From: Bacillus infantis | GTDB taxonomy: Bacteria; Bacillota; Bacilli; Bacillales; Cytobacillaceae | Assembly (NCBI RefSeq): GCF_020171945.1 | Contig: NZ_JAIVAP010000012.1 | Span: 1-64,000, forward strand | DNA length: 64,000 nucleotides | Reading direction: 5' to 3' | Shown here: piece by piece, positions 24,061 to 32,762 of the stretch | Position numbering within the stretch: the first letter of the stretch is position 1 | Layout of the letters: every line of letters starts with the position of its first letter | The notes under the pieces: generated by a model | The model's input: only the letters and a program-made list of their open reading frames with translations | What the model was told of the DNA's origin: nothing | The model's database searches: none | Made by a program: the position numbers and the translations under genes

Positions 24061-24096
24061 AAAGGATGATCCCCGTGAGGATCATCCTTTTATTTT
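24061..24096 (+). terminator. Intrinsic terminator of the dapH-dapL operon
   Basis: AAAGGATGATCC/GGATCATCCTTT with a CCGTGA loop and a TATTTTG tail. Confidence 0.9.
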
Positions 24097-24136
24097 GTAA
24101 GACTAAGCAGCGCGATGAACATTGGCCCCGCCTATT

Positions 24137-24994
24137 TCAATTATTGCCGTTTTTTTCAATATAAACCTGATGCGGATACGGGATTTCAATGCCGTTGCTG
24201 TCGAGCGCTTCTTTCAGCGCTTTCCGCAATTCCCGTTCAACACCCCACTGCTCCATATTCTGCGTTTTTGCTATGATGCGGAGAACCACGTCCGAGGAGC
24301 CAAGGGACTGTATGCCAATGACATTTGGGCCTTCCATGATTGCCTCATTCCCCGCCTTTACCTTGTCGCATGCTTCCTGAAGAACCATGATTGCTTTATC
24401 AATATCATCATCATAGGAAATGCCGATATCCACAAGCGCTCTCATGTTTCCGCGGGAATGGTTGCTCAGGCTTGTAATCTCCCTGTTGGGTACAAAATGC
24501 AGTGTTCCGTCAAAGCCCCTGATTTGCGTTGTACGCAGGCCGACTTGCTCGACAATGCCGGAAAAGCTCGCAGCTGTGACATAATCCCCTACATCTATCT
24601 GCTTCTCAAGAAGCAGGAAGAAGCCTGTAACCACATCACTCACAAGGCCCTGGGCCCCGAAACCGATAGCCAGTCCGACAACACCGGCACCGGCCAGGAT
24701 AGCGGTTGCCTGGATTCCAAAAATCTGGAGGACGGTGACCGTAACAATAAAGATCAGTACATAAGAAAAAACATTGCTTGTCAGGCTTTTGAGCGTTTGA
24801 GCACGTGCCGAAGAAATATTCTCCCGAGTTTCAAAAGTGTCAAAGCTCTTTGAAATAAGCCTGCCCCCTGCAGCTCTTACAATCAAAAAAATGATGAAGA
24901 TGGCAGCAAGCTTTAAAATGGCTGCCCCTGCCGAGAAAGCGAGGGCCCCCCAATCAATATTTCCAAAATACTCTTCAGCTTCTCTAAAATTCAA
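24137..24994 (-). CDS. ykuT: MscS-family mechanosensitive channel YkuT
   Basis: The 285-residue protein has three TM helices in the first 150 residues. A pore-lining TM3 rich in Gly/Ala (ILAGAGVVGLAIGFGAQGLV) precedes the beta domain (QIDVGDYVTAASFSGIVEQVGLRTTQIR) and the alpha/beta end of MscS channels. It releases osmolytes under hypo-osmotic shock. TTG 24994 is preferred since GAAAGG lies 9 nt upstream; ATG 25021 adds nine residues and lacks a ribosome site. It is convergent with dapL. Confidence 0.88.
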   Translation of the reverse strand: MNFREAEEYFGNIDWGALAFSAGAAILKLAAIFIIFLIVRAAGGRLISKSFDTFETRENISSARAQTLKSLTSNVFSYVLIFIVTVTVLQIFGIQATAILAGAGVVGLAIGFGAQGLVSDVVTGFFLLLEKQIDVGDYVTAASFSGIVEQVGLRTTQIRGFDGTLHFVPNREITSLSNHSRGNMRALVDIGISYDDDIDKAIMVLQEACDKVKAGNEAIMEGPNVIGIQSLGSSDVVLRIIAKTQNMEQWGVERELRKALKEALDSNGIEIPYPHQVYIEKNGNN

Positions 24995-25151
24995 AATATC
25001 AATCCTTTCATATGTATGCATTTTTTCATTCTAACAAACATACAGAGGGCTGAACAAGAAATCCCCTTTCCTGCAGCCGCGAAAAGAGGATTTTAAATAA
25101 TCAAAAAAACTGGAAAATTCAGATTGAAAACTATAGATAATTATTTCGATA

Positions 25152-25174
25152 ACCGTTATATTTAATATTACGGT
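25152..25174. promoter_or_regulatory. 23-bp near-perfect palindrome before the ABC operon
   Basis: ACCGT-x-ATATT-T-AATAT-x-ACGGT: 10 of 11 arm positions pair. It lies 39 nt upstream of the first ABC gene, downstream of a TTGAAA at about 25125. The size and symmetry suit a dimeric repressor; none is encoded next to it. Confidence 0.5.
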
Positions 25175-25212
25175 CTTTTATTTTTCAATTTCTAACAACA
25201 AGAGAGGGGGAA

Positions 25213-26973
25213 ATGGAATTGGAAATATTTAAGAAACTCAAGGAATATTACTGGCCCTATAAGAAATATTTTATTTGGTCGATGGTATTCCTGCTGGCTG
25301 TGACAGGCATCACGGTGGTATATCCGATGATTCTGCAGCTGACAATTGATGAGGTAGTGCTGGGAGGGAAATATGAATGGATTCCCTATTTAGCGTTCGG
25401 CTTCATCGGGATCATGTTCGTTAAAGGAATTGCAACTTATATTCACCAATATACTGGAGATTTATTTGGCATCACATCCGTATATAAACTGAGAAACTCG
25501 CTTTATGAAAAACTGCAGTACCTTCCATTTAAGTATTACGATAATGCAAAAACAGGGGATATCATGTCGAGGCTGACCGCAGATGTCGAGGGGTTCAGGT
25601 TTTTCCTGTCCTTTGGGTTTTCAGAGCTGATCCGGTTCATCCTGCTTATCGGCATCAGTTTCTCAGTTATGTTTTATTACTCTGTGCCGCTTACATTAGT
25701 GACACTGGCAACCCTGCCGTTTCTTGCTGTGGTAACCTTCAAATTTGATAAAGCTGTCCATCCTGCCTTCAGGGATATCCGGAAGTCGTTTGGAAAGCTG
25801 AATACGAAGGTGCAGGAAAATATCAGCGGCATCAATACGGTGAAATCTCTCTCAAGGGAAGATTTTGAAATAGGGAAGTTCAACCGGTCCAATGAAAACT
25901 ATAAAGATAATTATCTATTCACTTCCGATATTTGGGCAAAATATTTTCCGCTAATGGAGTTCCTGGGAAATATAAGTGTTGTTCTCCTGCTTTCTTATGG
26001 CGGATATCTGGTAATAGACGGATCGCTGCAGCCAGGGGAGCTTGTAGCATTCTACAGTCTTGTATGGTATATAATGTGGCCGATTATGAACCTCGGGTTT
26101 GTCATTAATCTATTCTCCCAGGCAAAGGCTTCAGGGGAGAGGCTGCTGGAGATCCTGGAAGCGGAGAATGAAATCAAAGAGGCTGCCAATGCTGCCGCCC
26201 CTGATAGAATCCGTGGAGAGGTAGATTTCAAATCTGTTTCACTGCAATATACAGAAGAAGATAAAGAGGCGCTGCATGAGGTTTCATTCAAGGCGCACCC
26301 AGGCAAGACAATCGGACTCATCGGTGCAACTGGATCAGGGAAAACAAGCGTAACCCAGCTGATGACACGCTTTTACGAAGCATCGTCCGGGGAAGTGCTG
26401 ATTGATGGGAAGAATGTCAGGGACTATTCGCTTGAAGCCCTGAGGAGCGGGATAGGTTTTGTCCTTCAGGAATCTTTCCTGTTTTCTTCATCCATTAAAG
26501 CAAATATTTCATACGGAAGACCTGAAGCTTCCATGGAAGAAATCGTGGATGCTGCGAAAAGGGCACAGGCGCATGAATTCATCCTGGAGCTGCCTGAAGG
26601 GTATGATACCATGCTTGGGGAAAGAGGCATGGGACTCTCCGGCGGCCAGAAACAGAGGATAGCCATTGCCAGGGCGATCTGCACTGACCCCGGAATCCTT
26701 ATCCTGGATGATGCCACCTCTGCAGTGGATATGACTACCGAATTCAATATCCAGCAGGCATTAAAGGAAGTAATGAAGGGGAGGACGACCTTCATTATCG
26801 CTCACAGGATTTCTTCCTTGAAGCACGCTGACGAAATCCTTGTTTTTAAAGACGGCCGCATTGCTGAAAGGGGCCGCCATGAAGACCTGCTGAAAAATAA
26901 CGGTCCGTATCAGCGGATCTACGACATTCAATACAAGGACCACCAAAAGGTCCTCCAATCTCAAATAAGCTAA
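25213..26973 (+). CDS. ABC exporter half-transporter, degenerate-site subunit (YknU-like)
   Basis: The 586-residue protein is a type IV ABC exporter half: six TM helices (about 15-310) and a nucleotide-binding domain (335-575). Walker A is GATGSGKTS, the signature LSGGQKQR is canonical, but Walker B reads LILDDATSAVD with Asp in place of the catalytic Glu. It is followed directly by a second half-transporter with the opposite defect, so the two form a heterodimer. Length and pairing agree with B. subtilis YknU/YknV. ATG 25213 or TTG 25219 may be used (GAGAGGGGG is 3 or 9 nt away). Substrate unknown, probably a drug or lipid. Confidence 0.88.
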   Translation: MELEIFKKLKEYYWPYKKYFIWSMVFLLAVTGITVVYPMILQLTIDEVVLGGKYEWIPYLAFGFIGIMFVKGIATYIHQYTGDLFGITSVYKLRNSLYEKLQYLPFKYYDNAKTGDIMSRLTADVEGFRFFLSFGFSELIRFILLIGISFSVMFYYSVPLTLVTLATLPFLAVVTFKFDKAVHPAFRDIRKSFGKLNTKVQENISGINTVKSLSREDFEIGKFNRSNENYKDNYLFTSDIWAKYFPLMEFLGNISVVLLLSYGGYLVIDGSLQPGELVAFYSLVWYIMWPIMNLGFVINLFSQAKASGERLLEILEAENEIKEAANAAAPDRIRGEVDFKSVSLQYTEEDKEALHEVSFKAHPGKTIGLIGATGSGKTSVTQLMTRFYEASSGEVLIDGKNVRDYSLEALRSGIGFVLQESFLFSSSIKANISYGRPEASMEEIVDAAKRAQAHEFILELPEGYDTMLGERGMGLSGGQKQRIAIARAICTDPGILILDDATSAVDMTTEFNIQQALKEVMKGRTTFIIAHRISSLKHADEILVFKDGRIAERGRHEDLLKNNGPYQRIYDIQYKDHQKVLQSQIS

Positions 26974-26985
26974 GGAGGGGTGAGC

Positions 26986-28803
26986 GTGAAGGAGACAGCA
27001 AAAGAAACAGTATTGAAAAGATTCCATTACACAACAGATGATGTCATTGAAAAACCGTTTAACTGGAAGCAGATGTTCCGGCTGTTCAGCTACATGAAGC
27101 CGTACCGCAAGAAACTGCTCCCTTTATCGGTCCTGATGGTTTTGATCACGACTGCAGTCAGACTGATAATACCTATACTGATAGGGGTTTATACATTAGA
27201 TAAGGCACTGAAGGACAAAGACACAGGGCTGCTCACTGCCCTCGTCATTATCATTGCTGCCTTGTATACGAGCTCTTATATAGCTAATATTTTCAGGATC
27301 AAATGGATGAATGCCCTTGGCCAGAATGTCATCTATGATCTGAGGAAGCATTTATTCACCCATGTCCAGACGCTGTCGCACCGTTTCTTTGATCAGCGGT
27401 CTGCAGGATCCATCCTGGTGAGGATCATGAATGATATCAATTCCCTTCAGGAGCTGTTTACAAACGGTGTCATTAACCTTCTAATGGACCTTATATTGCT
27501 TTGCGGCATTTTTGTCATCCTGTTCTCGTTAAGTCCGCAGCTGACATTGGCGATCATGGTCATTCTGCCGATCATGTTTTTTATCTCAACGAGCCTGCGC
27601 AGGAATATCAGGAGGTCCTGGCAGACGGTGAGGCTGAAGCAGTCGATGCTCAACTCCCATTTGAATGAAAGCCTTCAGGGAATAAGGGTTACCCAGGCAT
27701 TTACACAGGAAAAAGAAAATATGATGTTCTTTGATGGTGTAAACAACGAGAATTTCGAAAGCTGGAGGCAGGCTTCACAAAAAAATGCTATGTTCAGGCC
27801 GCTTGTAGAATTGACCAATGCTTTCGGTACGGCAGCACTTATCTGGTACGGAGCCCACTTGATCCAAAATGGGAGCATCACCATCGGTGTATTCGTATCT
27901 TTCGCCTTTTACCTAGGTATGTTTTGGGAGCCGATTTCAAGGCTGGGAATGGTCTATAACCAGCTTCTTATGGGAATGGCCTCATCAGAGCGAATCTTCG
28001 AATTTCTTGATGAAAAACCGATTGTGTCAGAATCCGAAAATGCAATTGTCCTGGAGGATATGAAGGGGCATATTCAATTTAAGGATGCAGAATTTTCCTA
28101 TGATTCCAAGCGAACAGCATTAAATAAAATCAATCTGGAAATAAAAGCAGGCCAGACTGCTGCCCTGGTCGGCCACACCGGTTCAGGAAAAACAACTATC
28201 GCAAATCTGATAAGCCGTTTCTATGATCCTACCGATGGGGCTGTCCTGATTGACGGGCATAATTTGAGAGAAGTTTCATTAAAGAGCCTGCGTTCAAAAA
28301 TCAGCGTAGTGCTTCAGGATACTTTCATCTTTTCCGGAACCATTGGAGAGAATATACGGTTCGGAAGGCCGGATGCTTCCGAAGAAGAAGTAATCCGGGC
28401 TGCCGAAGCAGTAGGTGCAGCTGATTTCATCCGCAATCTTCCTAAAGGCTATGATACAGAGGTTGAGGAAAGGGGAAATATCCTTTCTGTCGGAGAAAGG
28501 CAGCTTCTATCCTTTGCCAGGGCGCTTCTGGCCGATCCGCGCATCCTGATTCTTGATGAAGCAACTGCCAGCATTGATACAGAAACAGAAATGAGGATCC
28601 AGGAAGCCCTTAAAACACTTCTAAAGGGAAGGACGGCCATCATCATTGCCCACAGATTGTCAACCATACGCGACGCCGACAAAATCTTCGTACTCGACCA
28701 TGGCAGCATCCTTGAAGAAGGAAGCCACGAAGAGCTCATGGACCAAAAAGGCCAATACTTCCAGCTGGTAAAAGCACAATTTACAATGCTGGATGCTATA
28801 TAG
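26986..28803 (+). CDS. ABC exporter half-transporter, catalytic-site subunit (YknV-like)
   Basis: The 605-residue partner of the preceding gene has six TM helices (about 40-330) and an NBD (355-595). Walker A is GHTGSGKTT and Walker B LILDEATASID with the catalytic Glu. The signature is changed to LSVGERQ, so in the heterodimer this signature faces the degenerate Walker site of the partner. GTG 26986 is preferred over 26980, which overlaps the AAGGAGGGG site. The start is 12 nt after the upstream stop, showing one operon. The stop codon TAG is immediately followed by a copy of the repeat family. Confidence 0.88.
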   Translation: MKETAKETVLKRFHYTTDDVIEKPFNWKQMFRLFSYMKPYRKKLLPLSVLMVLITTAVRLIIPILIGVYTLDKALKDKDTGLLTALVIIIAALYTSSYIANIFRIKWMNALGQNVIYDLRKHLFTHVQTLSHRFFDQRSAGSILVRIMNDINSLQELFTNGVINLLMDLILLCGIFVILFSLSPQLTLAIMVILPIMFFISTSLRRNIRRSWQTVRLKQSMLNSHLNESLQGIRVTQAFTQEKENMMFFDGVNNENFESWRQASQKNAMFRPLVELTNAFGTAALIWYGAHLIQNGSITIGVFVSFAFYLGMFWEPISRLGMVYNQLLMGMASSERIFEFLDEKPIVSESENAIVLEDMKGHIQFKDAEFSYDSKRTALNKINLEIKAGQTAALVGHTGSGKTTIANLISRFYDPTDGAVLIDGHNLREVSLKSLRSKISVVLQDTFIFSGTIGENIRFGRPDASEEEVIRAAEAVGAADFIRNLPKGYDTEVEERGNILSVGERQLLSFARALLADPRILILDEATASIDTETEMRIQEALKTLLKGRTAIIIAHRLSTIRDADKIFVLDHGSILEEGSHEELMDQKGQYFQLVKAQFTMLDAI

Positions 28804-28923
28804 AAATGCGGAAAAGCCTTGATCAGCCCCGACAAGCATAAGACGAGCAGGACGGAAGGCTGTTCTTTAACCTTCTGGCCTGATTGGCTTATGACTCGAG
28901 GGGCTAGGCTTTGGAGCTGGACA
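28802..28923 (+). repeat. Structured intergenic repeat, short form (locus B, unit 1)
   Basis: In the direction of the ABC operon it begins AGAAATGCGG within the stop codon and ends GGAGCTGGACA. Nested arms AAAGCC/GGCTTT, AGCCCC/GGGGCT, CATAAG/CTTATG and an inner stem around GTTCTTTAA can pair. It differs at about three positions from the oppositely oriented copy at 35802-35923. Confidence 0.85.
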
Positions 28924-28926
28924 ATG

Positions 28927-29048
28927 AGAAAAGCGGAGGCGGCTTGCCCAGAGCCGACAAGCATAAGACGCGGCAGAATAAAAGGCGTACTTTGCCTTTA
29001 ATTCTGGCGTGGCTTATGACTCGAGGCTCTAGCCGCTGGAGCTGGACA
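28927..29048 (+). repeat. Structured intergenic repeat, short form (locus B, unit 2)
   Basis: A tandem copy with arms GGCGGC/GCCGC and AGAGCC/GGCTCT and the CGGCAGAAT inner stem of locus A, here in the opposite chromosomal orientation. It begins AGAAAAGCGGAGGCGG and ends GGAGCTGGACA. Relative to the upstream gene the orientation is the same as at locus A. Confidence 0.85.
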
Positions 29049-29066
29049 GAAAGAAAAGCATGTTAG

Positions 29067-29101
29067 AAAAGAAGTCACCGTCTGGTGGCTTTTTCTTTTC
29101 T
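29067..29101 (+). terminator. Intrinsic terminator after locus B repeats
   Basis: AGTCACC/GGTGGCT with a GTCT loop, extended by A/T pairs and followed by TTTTCTTTTC. It would end the ABC operon transcript after the repeats. Confidence 0.75.
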
Positions 29102-29182
29102 TGTAATATTCTTCATAGAAATGTAACTTTTCTGCAATCTTTGCGTCTGCTAATAAAAGAGCCGATTTCAAGGGGGATTTAT

Positions 29183-30085
29183 ATGAAGTGGAAAATGGTA
29201 TTTTTAATATTTTTTAGTTCTTTGATTCTGTTTGGCTGCAGCAGCGGAGAAAGCAGTGAACAATCATCCGATTCAGCAGGCAAATCCGAGAGTTCGTATA
29301 AAGAAGCAGAGTCTGCCGCTGAGTCAGCTGAACAGGATGCCGATTCAGAGATCAGCAGCGGCGGGGAGGAAGCAAAGGGGACGGATCAAAGTACGTCAGT
29401 TGAAAGGATGGTTATTTACAACGCGGAATTGGATCTTAAGGTAAAGGACTTCATGAAAGCACAAACCGCACTGGAGGCAAAAGCGGCCCAATACGGCGGG
29501 TTTATTGTGGAATCCAGCAGTTACCGGGATGAGGGCCGGCAGCTTAGCGGTACATTGGTGATCAGAATCCCCCAGAAGAACTTTAATCAATTTTTGAATG
29601 ATGCAGAAGGTACAGCCTCAAAAGTGGACAACAGACATGTAAGCGGCCAGGATGTGACAGAAGAATATGTGGATTTGGAGTCCCGCCTGCGGTCCAAGAG
29701 AGTTGTTGAAGAGCGGCTGATCTCTTTTATGGAAAAAGCAAAAAAAACTGAAGATCTGCTAAAAATATCACAGGATCTTGCCGGAATTCAGGAGGAAATC
29801 GAGCAGCTGGCCGGCAGAATCAACTATTTGAAAAACCAGACTGATTTTTCGACTGTAACGGTCAGTCTTTACGAGGAGCGGGCACCTTCAATCGATAAAA
29901 CAGATTTGAATACCTGGGACAGGACGAAAGAACAGTTTACAGCAAGTCTCAGCTTCCTTCTTTCAGCATTTTCCGGACTGTTTGTGTTCTTTGCCGGAAA
30001 CCTTCCTGTGCTTATTCTCCTTGGAATTACTGGAGTTATTATCTTTTTAGCGTACAGGAAATATAGATCTAAAAAGGACAGATAA
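29183..30085 (+). CDS. DUF4349 lipoprotein
   Basis: The 300-residue lipoprotein starts at ATG 29183 after AAGGGGG, with a lipobox LFGC. A Ser/Glu-rich linker (about 20-75) is followed by the DUF4349 domain, with VIYNAELDLKVKDF and YGGFIVESSSYRDEG, then a coiled coil ending in E-E-I-E-Q-L-A-G-R-I-N-Y-L. A final TM segment (about 262-290) precedes a basic tail. The protein is therefore held by both lipid and a C-terminal TM helix. The family often sits beside transport genes; its role is unknown. Confidence 0.82.
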   Translation: MKWKMVFLIFFSSLILFGCSSGESSEQSSDSAGKSESSYKEAESAAESAEQDADSEISSGGEEAKGTDQSTSVERMVIYNAELDLKVKDFMKAQTALEAKAAQYGGFIVESSSYRDEGRQLSGTLVIRIPQKNFNQFLNDAEGTASKVDNRHVSGQDVTEEYVDLESRLRSKRVVEERLISFMEKAKKTEDLLKISQDLAGIQEEIEQLAGRINYLKNQTDFSTVTVSLYEERAPSIDKTDLNTWDRTKEQFTASLSFLLSAFSGLFVFFAGNLPVLILLGITGVIIFLAYRKYRSKKDR

Positions 30086-30095
30086 GCTGAAGCGC

Positions 30096-30130
30096 GCCGG
30101 GATGGAAACATCCCGGCTTTTTCTTTTTTA
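30096..30130 (+). terminator. Intrinsic terminator of the DUF4349 gene
   Basis: GCCGGGATG/CATCCCGGC with a GAAA loop and a T-rich tail. Confidence 0.9.
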
Positions 30131-30316
30131 GCTCACAGCAGGCAGCTGGGATATTTTAAGGCTTTCTTTACATCCATATAAGATTGCAAACATATGAATT
30201 AGGGTAAAAGACAGTCTGAAGCAGCTCAGGGTTATCGACATACATATACGAACGAAATCGCTCTTATTGAGCCAAAGGAGTAAGAAGGAAAATATAGATA
30301 GTCTGGAGGCTGAAAG

Positions 30317-31663
30317 ATGGAATTGGATAGTGTCACATTGAGCAGGATGCTCACTTCTTTAACTCTTGCTTTTCATATTATTTTTGCCACCATTGGCGTG
30401 GGTGTGCCTGTGCTGATATCGGCAGCTGAATTCATCGGGATCAGGAAAAAGGATGATCATTATATCCTCCTGGCGCGCAGATGGGCAAGGGGCTTCACCA
30501 TCACAGTGGCGGTAGGGGTTGTAACCGGTACCTGCATCGGCTTACAGCTTTCTCTTTTATGGCCGAGCTTTATGCAGATTGCAGGCCATGTAATCAGCCT
30601 GCCGCTCTTCATGGAAACCTTTGCTTTCTTTTTTGAAGCCATTTTCCTGGGCATCTACCTTTATACATGGGACCGGTTCAAAAAGCCGCTCCATCATTGG
30701 CTGCTTTCAATTCCCGTCATAATCGGCTCTTCTGCTTCTGCGTTCTTCATTACAACGGTTAATGCATTTATGAACACTCCGCAGGGATTCAAGCTTGAGG
30801 GAAGGACGATCACGGAGATCGAACCGCTCGCTGCTATGTTCAATCCGGCAACCCCTTCAAAGGTTCTGCATGTACTTACATCGTCTTATATGACAGCTGC
30901 TTTCATACTGGCGAGCCTCGCTGCCTTTGCCATTTTGAGGGGCAGGGGGTCTGAGTATCACCGTAAAGCACTGAAACTAACAATGATTTGTGGTCTGATT
31001 TTTTCCCTGGCAACAGCCATTGCAGGGGATATTTCAGCAAAATTCCTTGCAGAAGAGCAGCCGGAAAAATTGGCTGCAGCTGAATGGCATTTTGAAACAG
31101 AAAAAGGCGCTGATTTGATCGTCTTTGGGACGATTGATGAAAACAATGAAATAAGGAATGAAATCCGCATCCCAAAGGCGCTGAGCTTTCTTGCAGGCAG
31201 CTCCTTTGATACAGAAGTGATTGGCTTGAATGAATTTCCGGAAGATGAGCGGCCTCCGCTCTGGATCCACTATCTGTTTGATTCGATGGTTTCAATCGGC
31301 TTCTTTGCTCTAGGCATTTCTGCGCTGTTTGTCTTTCTGTCATATTGGAAAAAGGCAAATCCCATGAAAAAGTGGCTGCTGTTCCTCATTGTCTGCTCGG
31401 GGCCTCTATCCATGCTCGCCATCGAATTCGGCTGGATTTATGCAGAGGTCGGCAGGCAGCCCTGGATATTAAGAGGCTATATGAAGGTGGCCGAAGGGGC
31501 TACACAGGCAGATAATGTGGGTGTGACCTTCTTGATGTTTTTAGCTCTGTACATTGTACTGGGGATCATCACTGTCACTGTGCTACTTAAAATGTTCAGG
31601 AATAAACCGGCTCAGGCAGAATTTGATGACCGTTTCCCGGATTCCCCGGGCATAGGCCAATAA
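30317..31663 (+). CDS. ythA: Cytochrome bd-type quinol oxidase subunit I (YthA-like)
   Basis: The 448-residue integral membrane protein of the CydA family has about nine TM helices. His20 in the first helix (LTLAFHIIF) is the probable axial haem ligand. GTCIGLQLSLLWPSF and EVGRQPWILRGYMK are conserved around the haems and the quinol-site GRQPW. The oxidase reduces O2 to water using menaquinol. The start and length fit B. subtilis YthA, a bd-family variant distinct from CydA. GGAGG precedes the ATG. It is followed after 21 nt by subunit II. Confidence 0.88.
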   Translation: MELDSVTLSRMLTSLTLAFHIIFATIGVGVPVLISAAEFIGIRKKDDHYILLARRWARGFTITVAVGVVTGTCIGLQLSLLWPSFMQIAGHVISLPLFMETFAFFFEAIFLGIYLYTWDRFKKPLHHWLLSIPVIIGSSASAFFITTVNAFMNTPQGFKLEGRTITEIEPLAAMFNPATPSKVLHVLTSSYMTAAFILASLAAFAILRGRGSEYHRKALKLTMICGLIFSLATAIAGDISAKFLAEEQPEKLAAAEWHFETEKGADLIVFGTIDENNEIRNEIRIPKALSFLAGSSFDTEVIGLNEFPEDERPPLWIHYLFDSMVSIGFFALGISALFVFLSYWKKANPMKKWLLFLIVCSGPLSMLAIEFGWIYAEVGRQPWILRGYMKVAEGATQADNVGVTFLMFLALYIVLGIITVTVLLKMFRNKPAQAEFDDRFPDSPGIGQ

Positions 31664-31684
31664 ATTGGAAAGGGGTGGGAGGAC

Positions 31685-32698
31685 ATGAGCATTGAAATCC
31701 TGGGAATAACGGTTCTCTGGGTGTTTCTCTACGGATATGTTATTGTGGCATCAATCGATTTTGGTGCCGGCTTTTTTGCCTATTATGGAAGGGTGACAGG
31801 GAAGGAGCATGTAATCAGCCACATTATCAGCAGATATCTATCTCCTGTATGGGAAGTGACTAATGTCTTTTTTGTTTTTTTCTTTGTCGGACTGGTCGGC
31901 TTTTTTCCGGATGCAGCTTATTATTATGGAACTGCTTTATTGATACCAGGAAGCATCGCCCTGATCCTCCTTGCCATCAGAGGTTCGTTCTATGCATTCG
32001 GGAATTATGGATCAAAGGACAATTCATTTTATTTATTCCTTTATGGCGCCACAGGCCTGCTGATACCAGCAGCATTGTCGACGGCATTGACGATTTCTGA
32101 AGGGGGATTTATTGAAGAACAGGGGAATAAGGTCATTTTCCTTGCCGGAGAGCTTGTGAGCTCCCCTTATTCCTGGTCTGTCGTCATCCTTGCCATCGTA
32201 TCGGTGCTCTTTATCAGTGCAGTATTTCTTACTTATTATGCAGACAGGGCAGGAGACACTCCGGCAAGGGATCTGCTGAGGACATTTGCCCTGTTCTGGA
32301 GTCCGCCGACCATCCTTGCCAGCTTCCTTGTCTTTGCTTCTTTAAGGGAGCATAATGAGCGCCATTTCAATAATGCTTTAGAGATTTGGTGGATGTTTGG
32401 TTTATCGCTTCTCTGTTTTCTGGCCGCTGTGCTGCTGGTTTATAAGAAAAAGAGATTTGGAACCAGTTTTATCCTGGTTATGCTTCAATTCTTTTTCGCT
32501 TTTTTCGGATATGGGGCTTCCCATCTCCCTTACATCCTTGACCCGTTCATAACGATCTATTCAGGCTATACAAATCCTGAAATGGGGATGGCGCTGGTTG
32601 CGGCATTTATAGCAGGGCTGCTGCTCCTCATTCCGTCACTGATTCTTTTGATGAGGCTGTTCCTGTTCAACGCCGATTATGTTAAGGGTGAAAAGTGA
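31685..32698 (+). CDS. ythB: Cytochrome bd-type quinol oxidase subunit II (YthB-like)
   Basis: The 337-residue membrane protein of the CydB family has about eight TM helices. It includes the conserved D-F-G-A-G motif in TM1 (ASIDFGAGFFAYY), RGSFYAFGNYG, and SPPTILASF. It lacks haem ligands itself and stabilises subunit I. The ATG follows AAAGGGGTGGGAGG and lies 21 nt after ythA, so the two are co-translated. No third small subunit (CydX/CydS) was recognised downstream. Confidence 0.85.
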   Translation: MSIEILGITVLWVFLYGYVIVASIDFGAGFFAYYGRVTGKEHVISHIISRYLSPVWEVTNVFFVFFFVGLVGFFPDAAYYYGTALLIPGSIALILLAIRGSFYAFGNYGSKDNSFYLFLYGATGLLIPAALSTALTISEGGFIEEQGNKVIFLAGELVSSPYSWSVVILAIVSVLFISAVFLTYYADRAGDTPARDLLRTFALFWSPPTILASFLVFASLREHNERHFNNALEIWWMFGLSLLCFLAAVLLVYKKKRFGTSFILVMLQFFFAFFGYGASHLPYILDPFITIYSGYTNPEMGMALVAAFIAGLLLLIPSLILLMRLFLFNADYVKGEK

Positions 32699-32762
32699 AT
32701 GCTACTAAGAGATAAGCTATGATAGTATAAAGAGGAACTTTGAAACTGCTGGAGGAATTTCC

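Noticed and set aside
24122-24853. Long plus-strand ORF of 243 codons opposite ykuT
   Set aside because: It is the antisense shadow of the MscS channel gene, with no ribosome site and an unnatural composition.
30086-30316. Possible riboswitch upstream of the bd-type oxidase genes
   Set aside because: No stable multi-stem fold or known aptamer core could be drawn beyond the preceding terminator.
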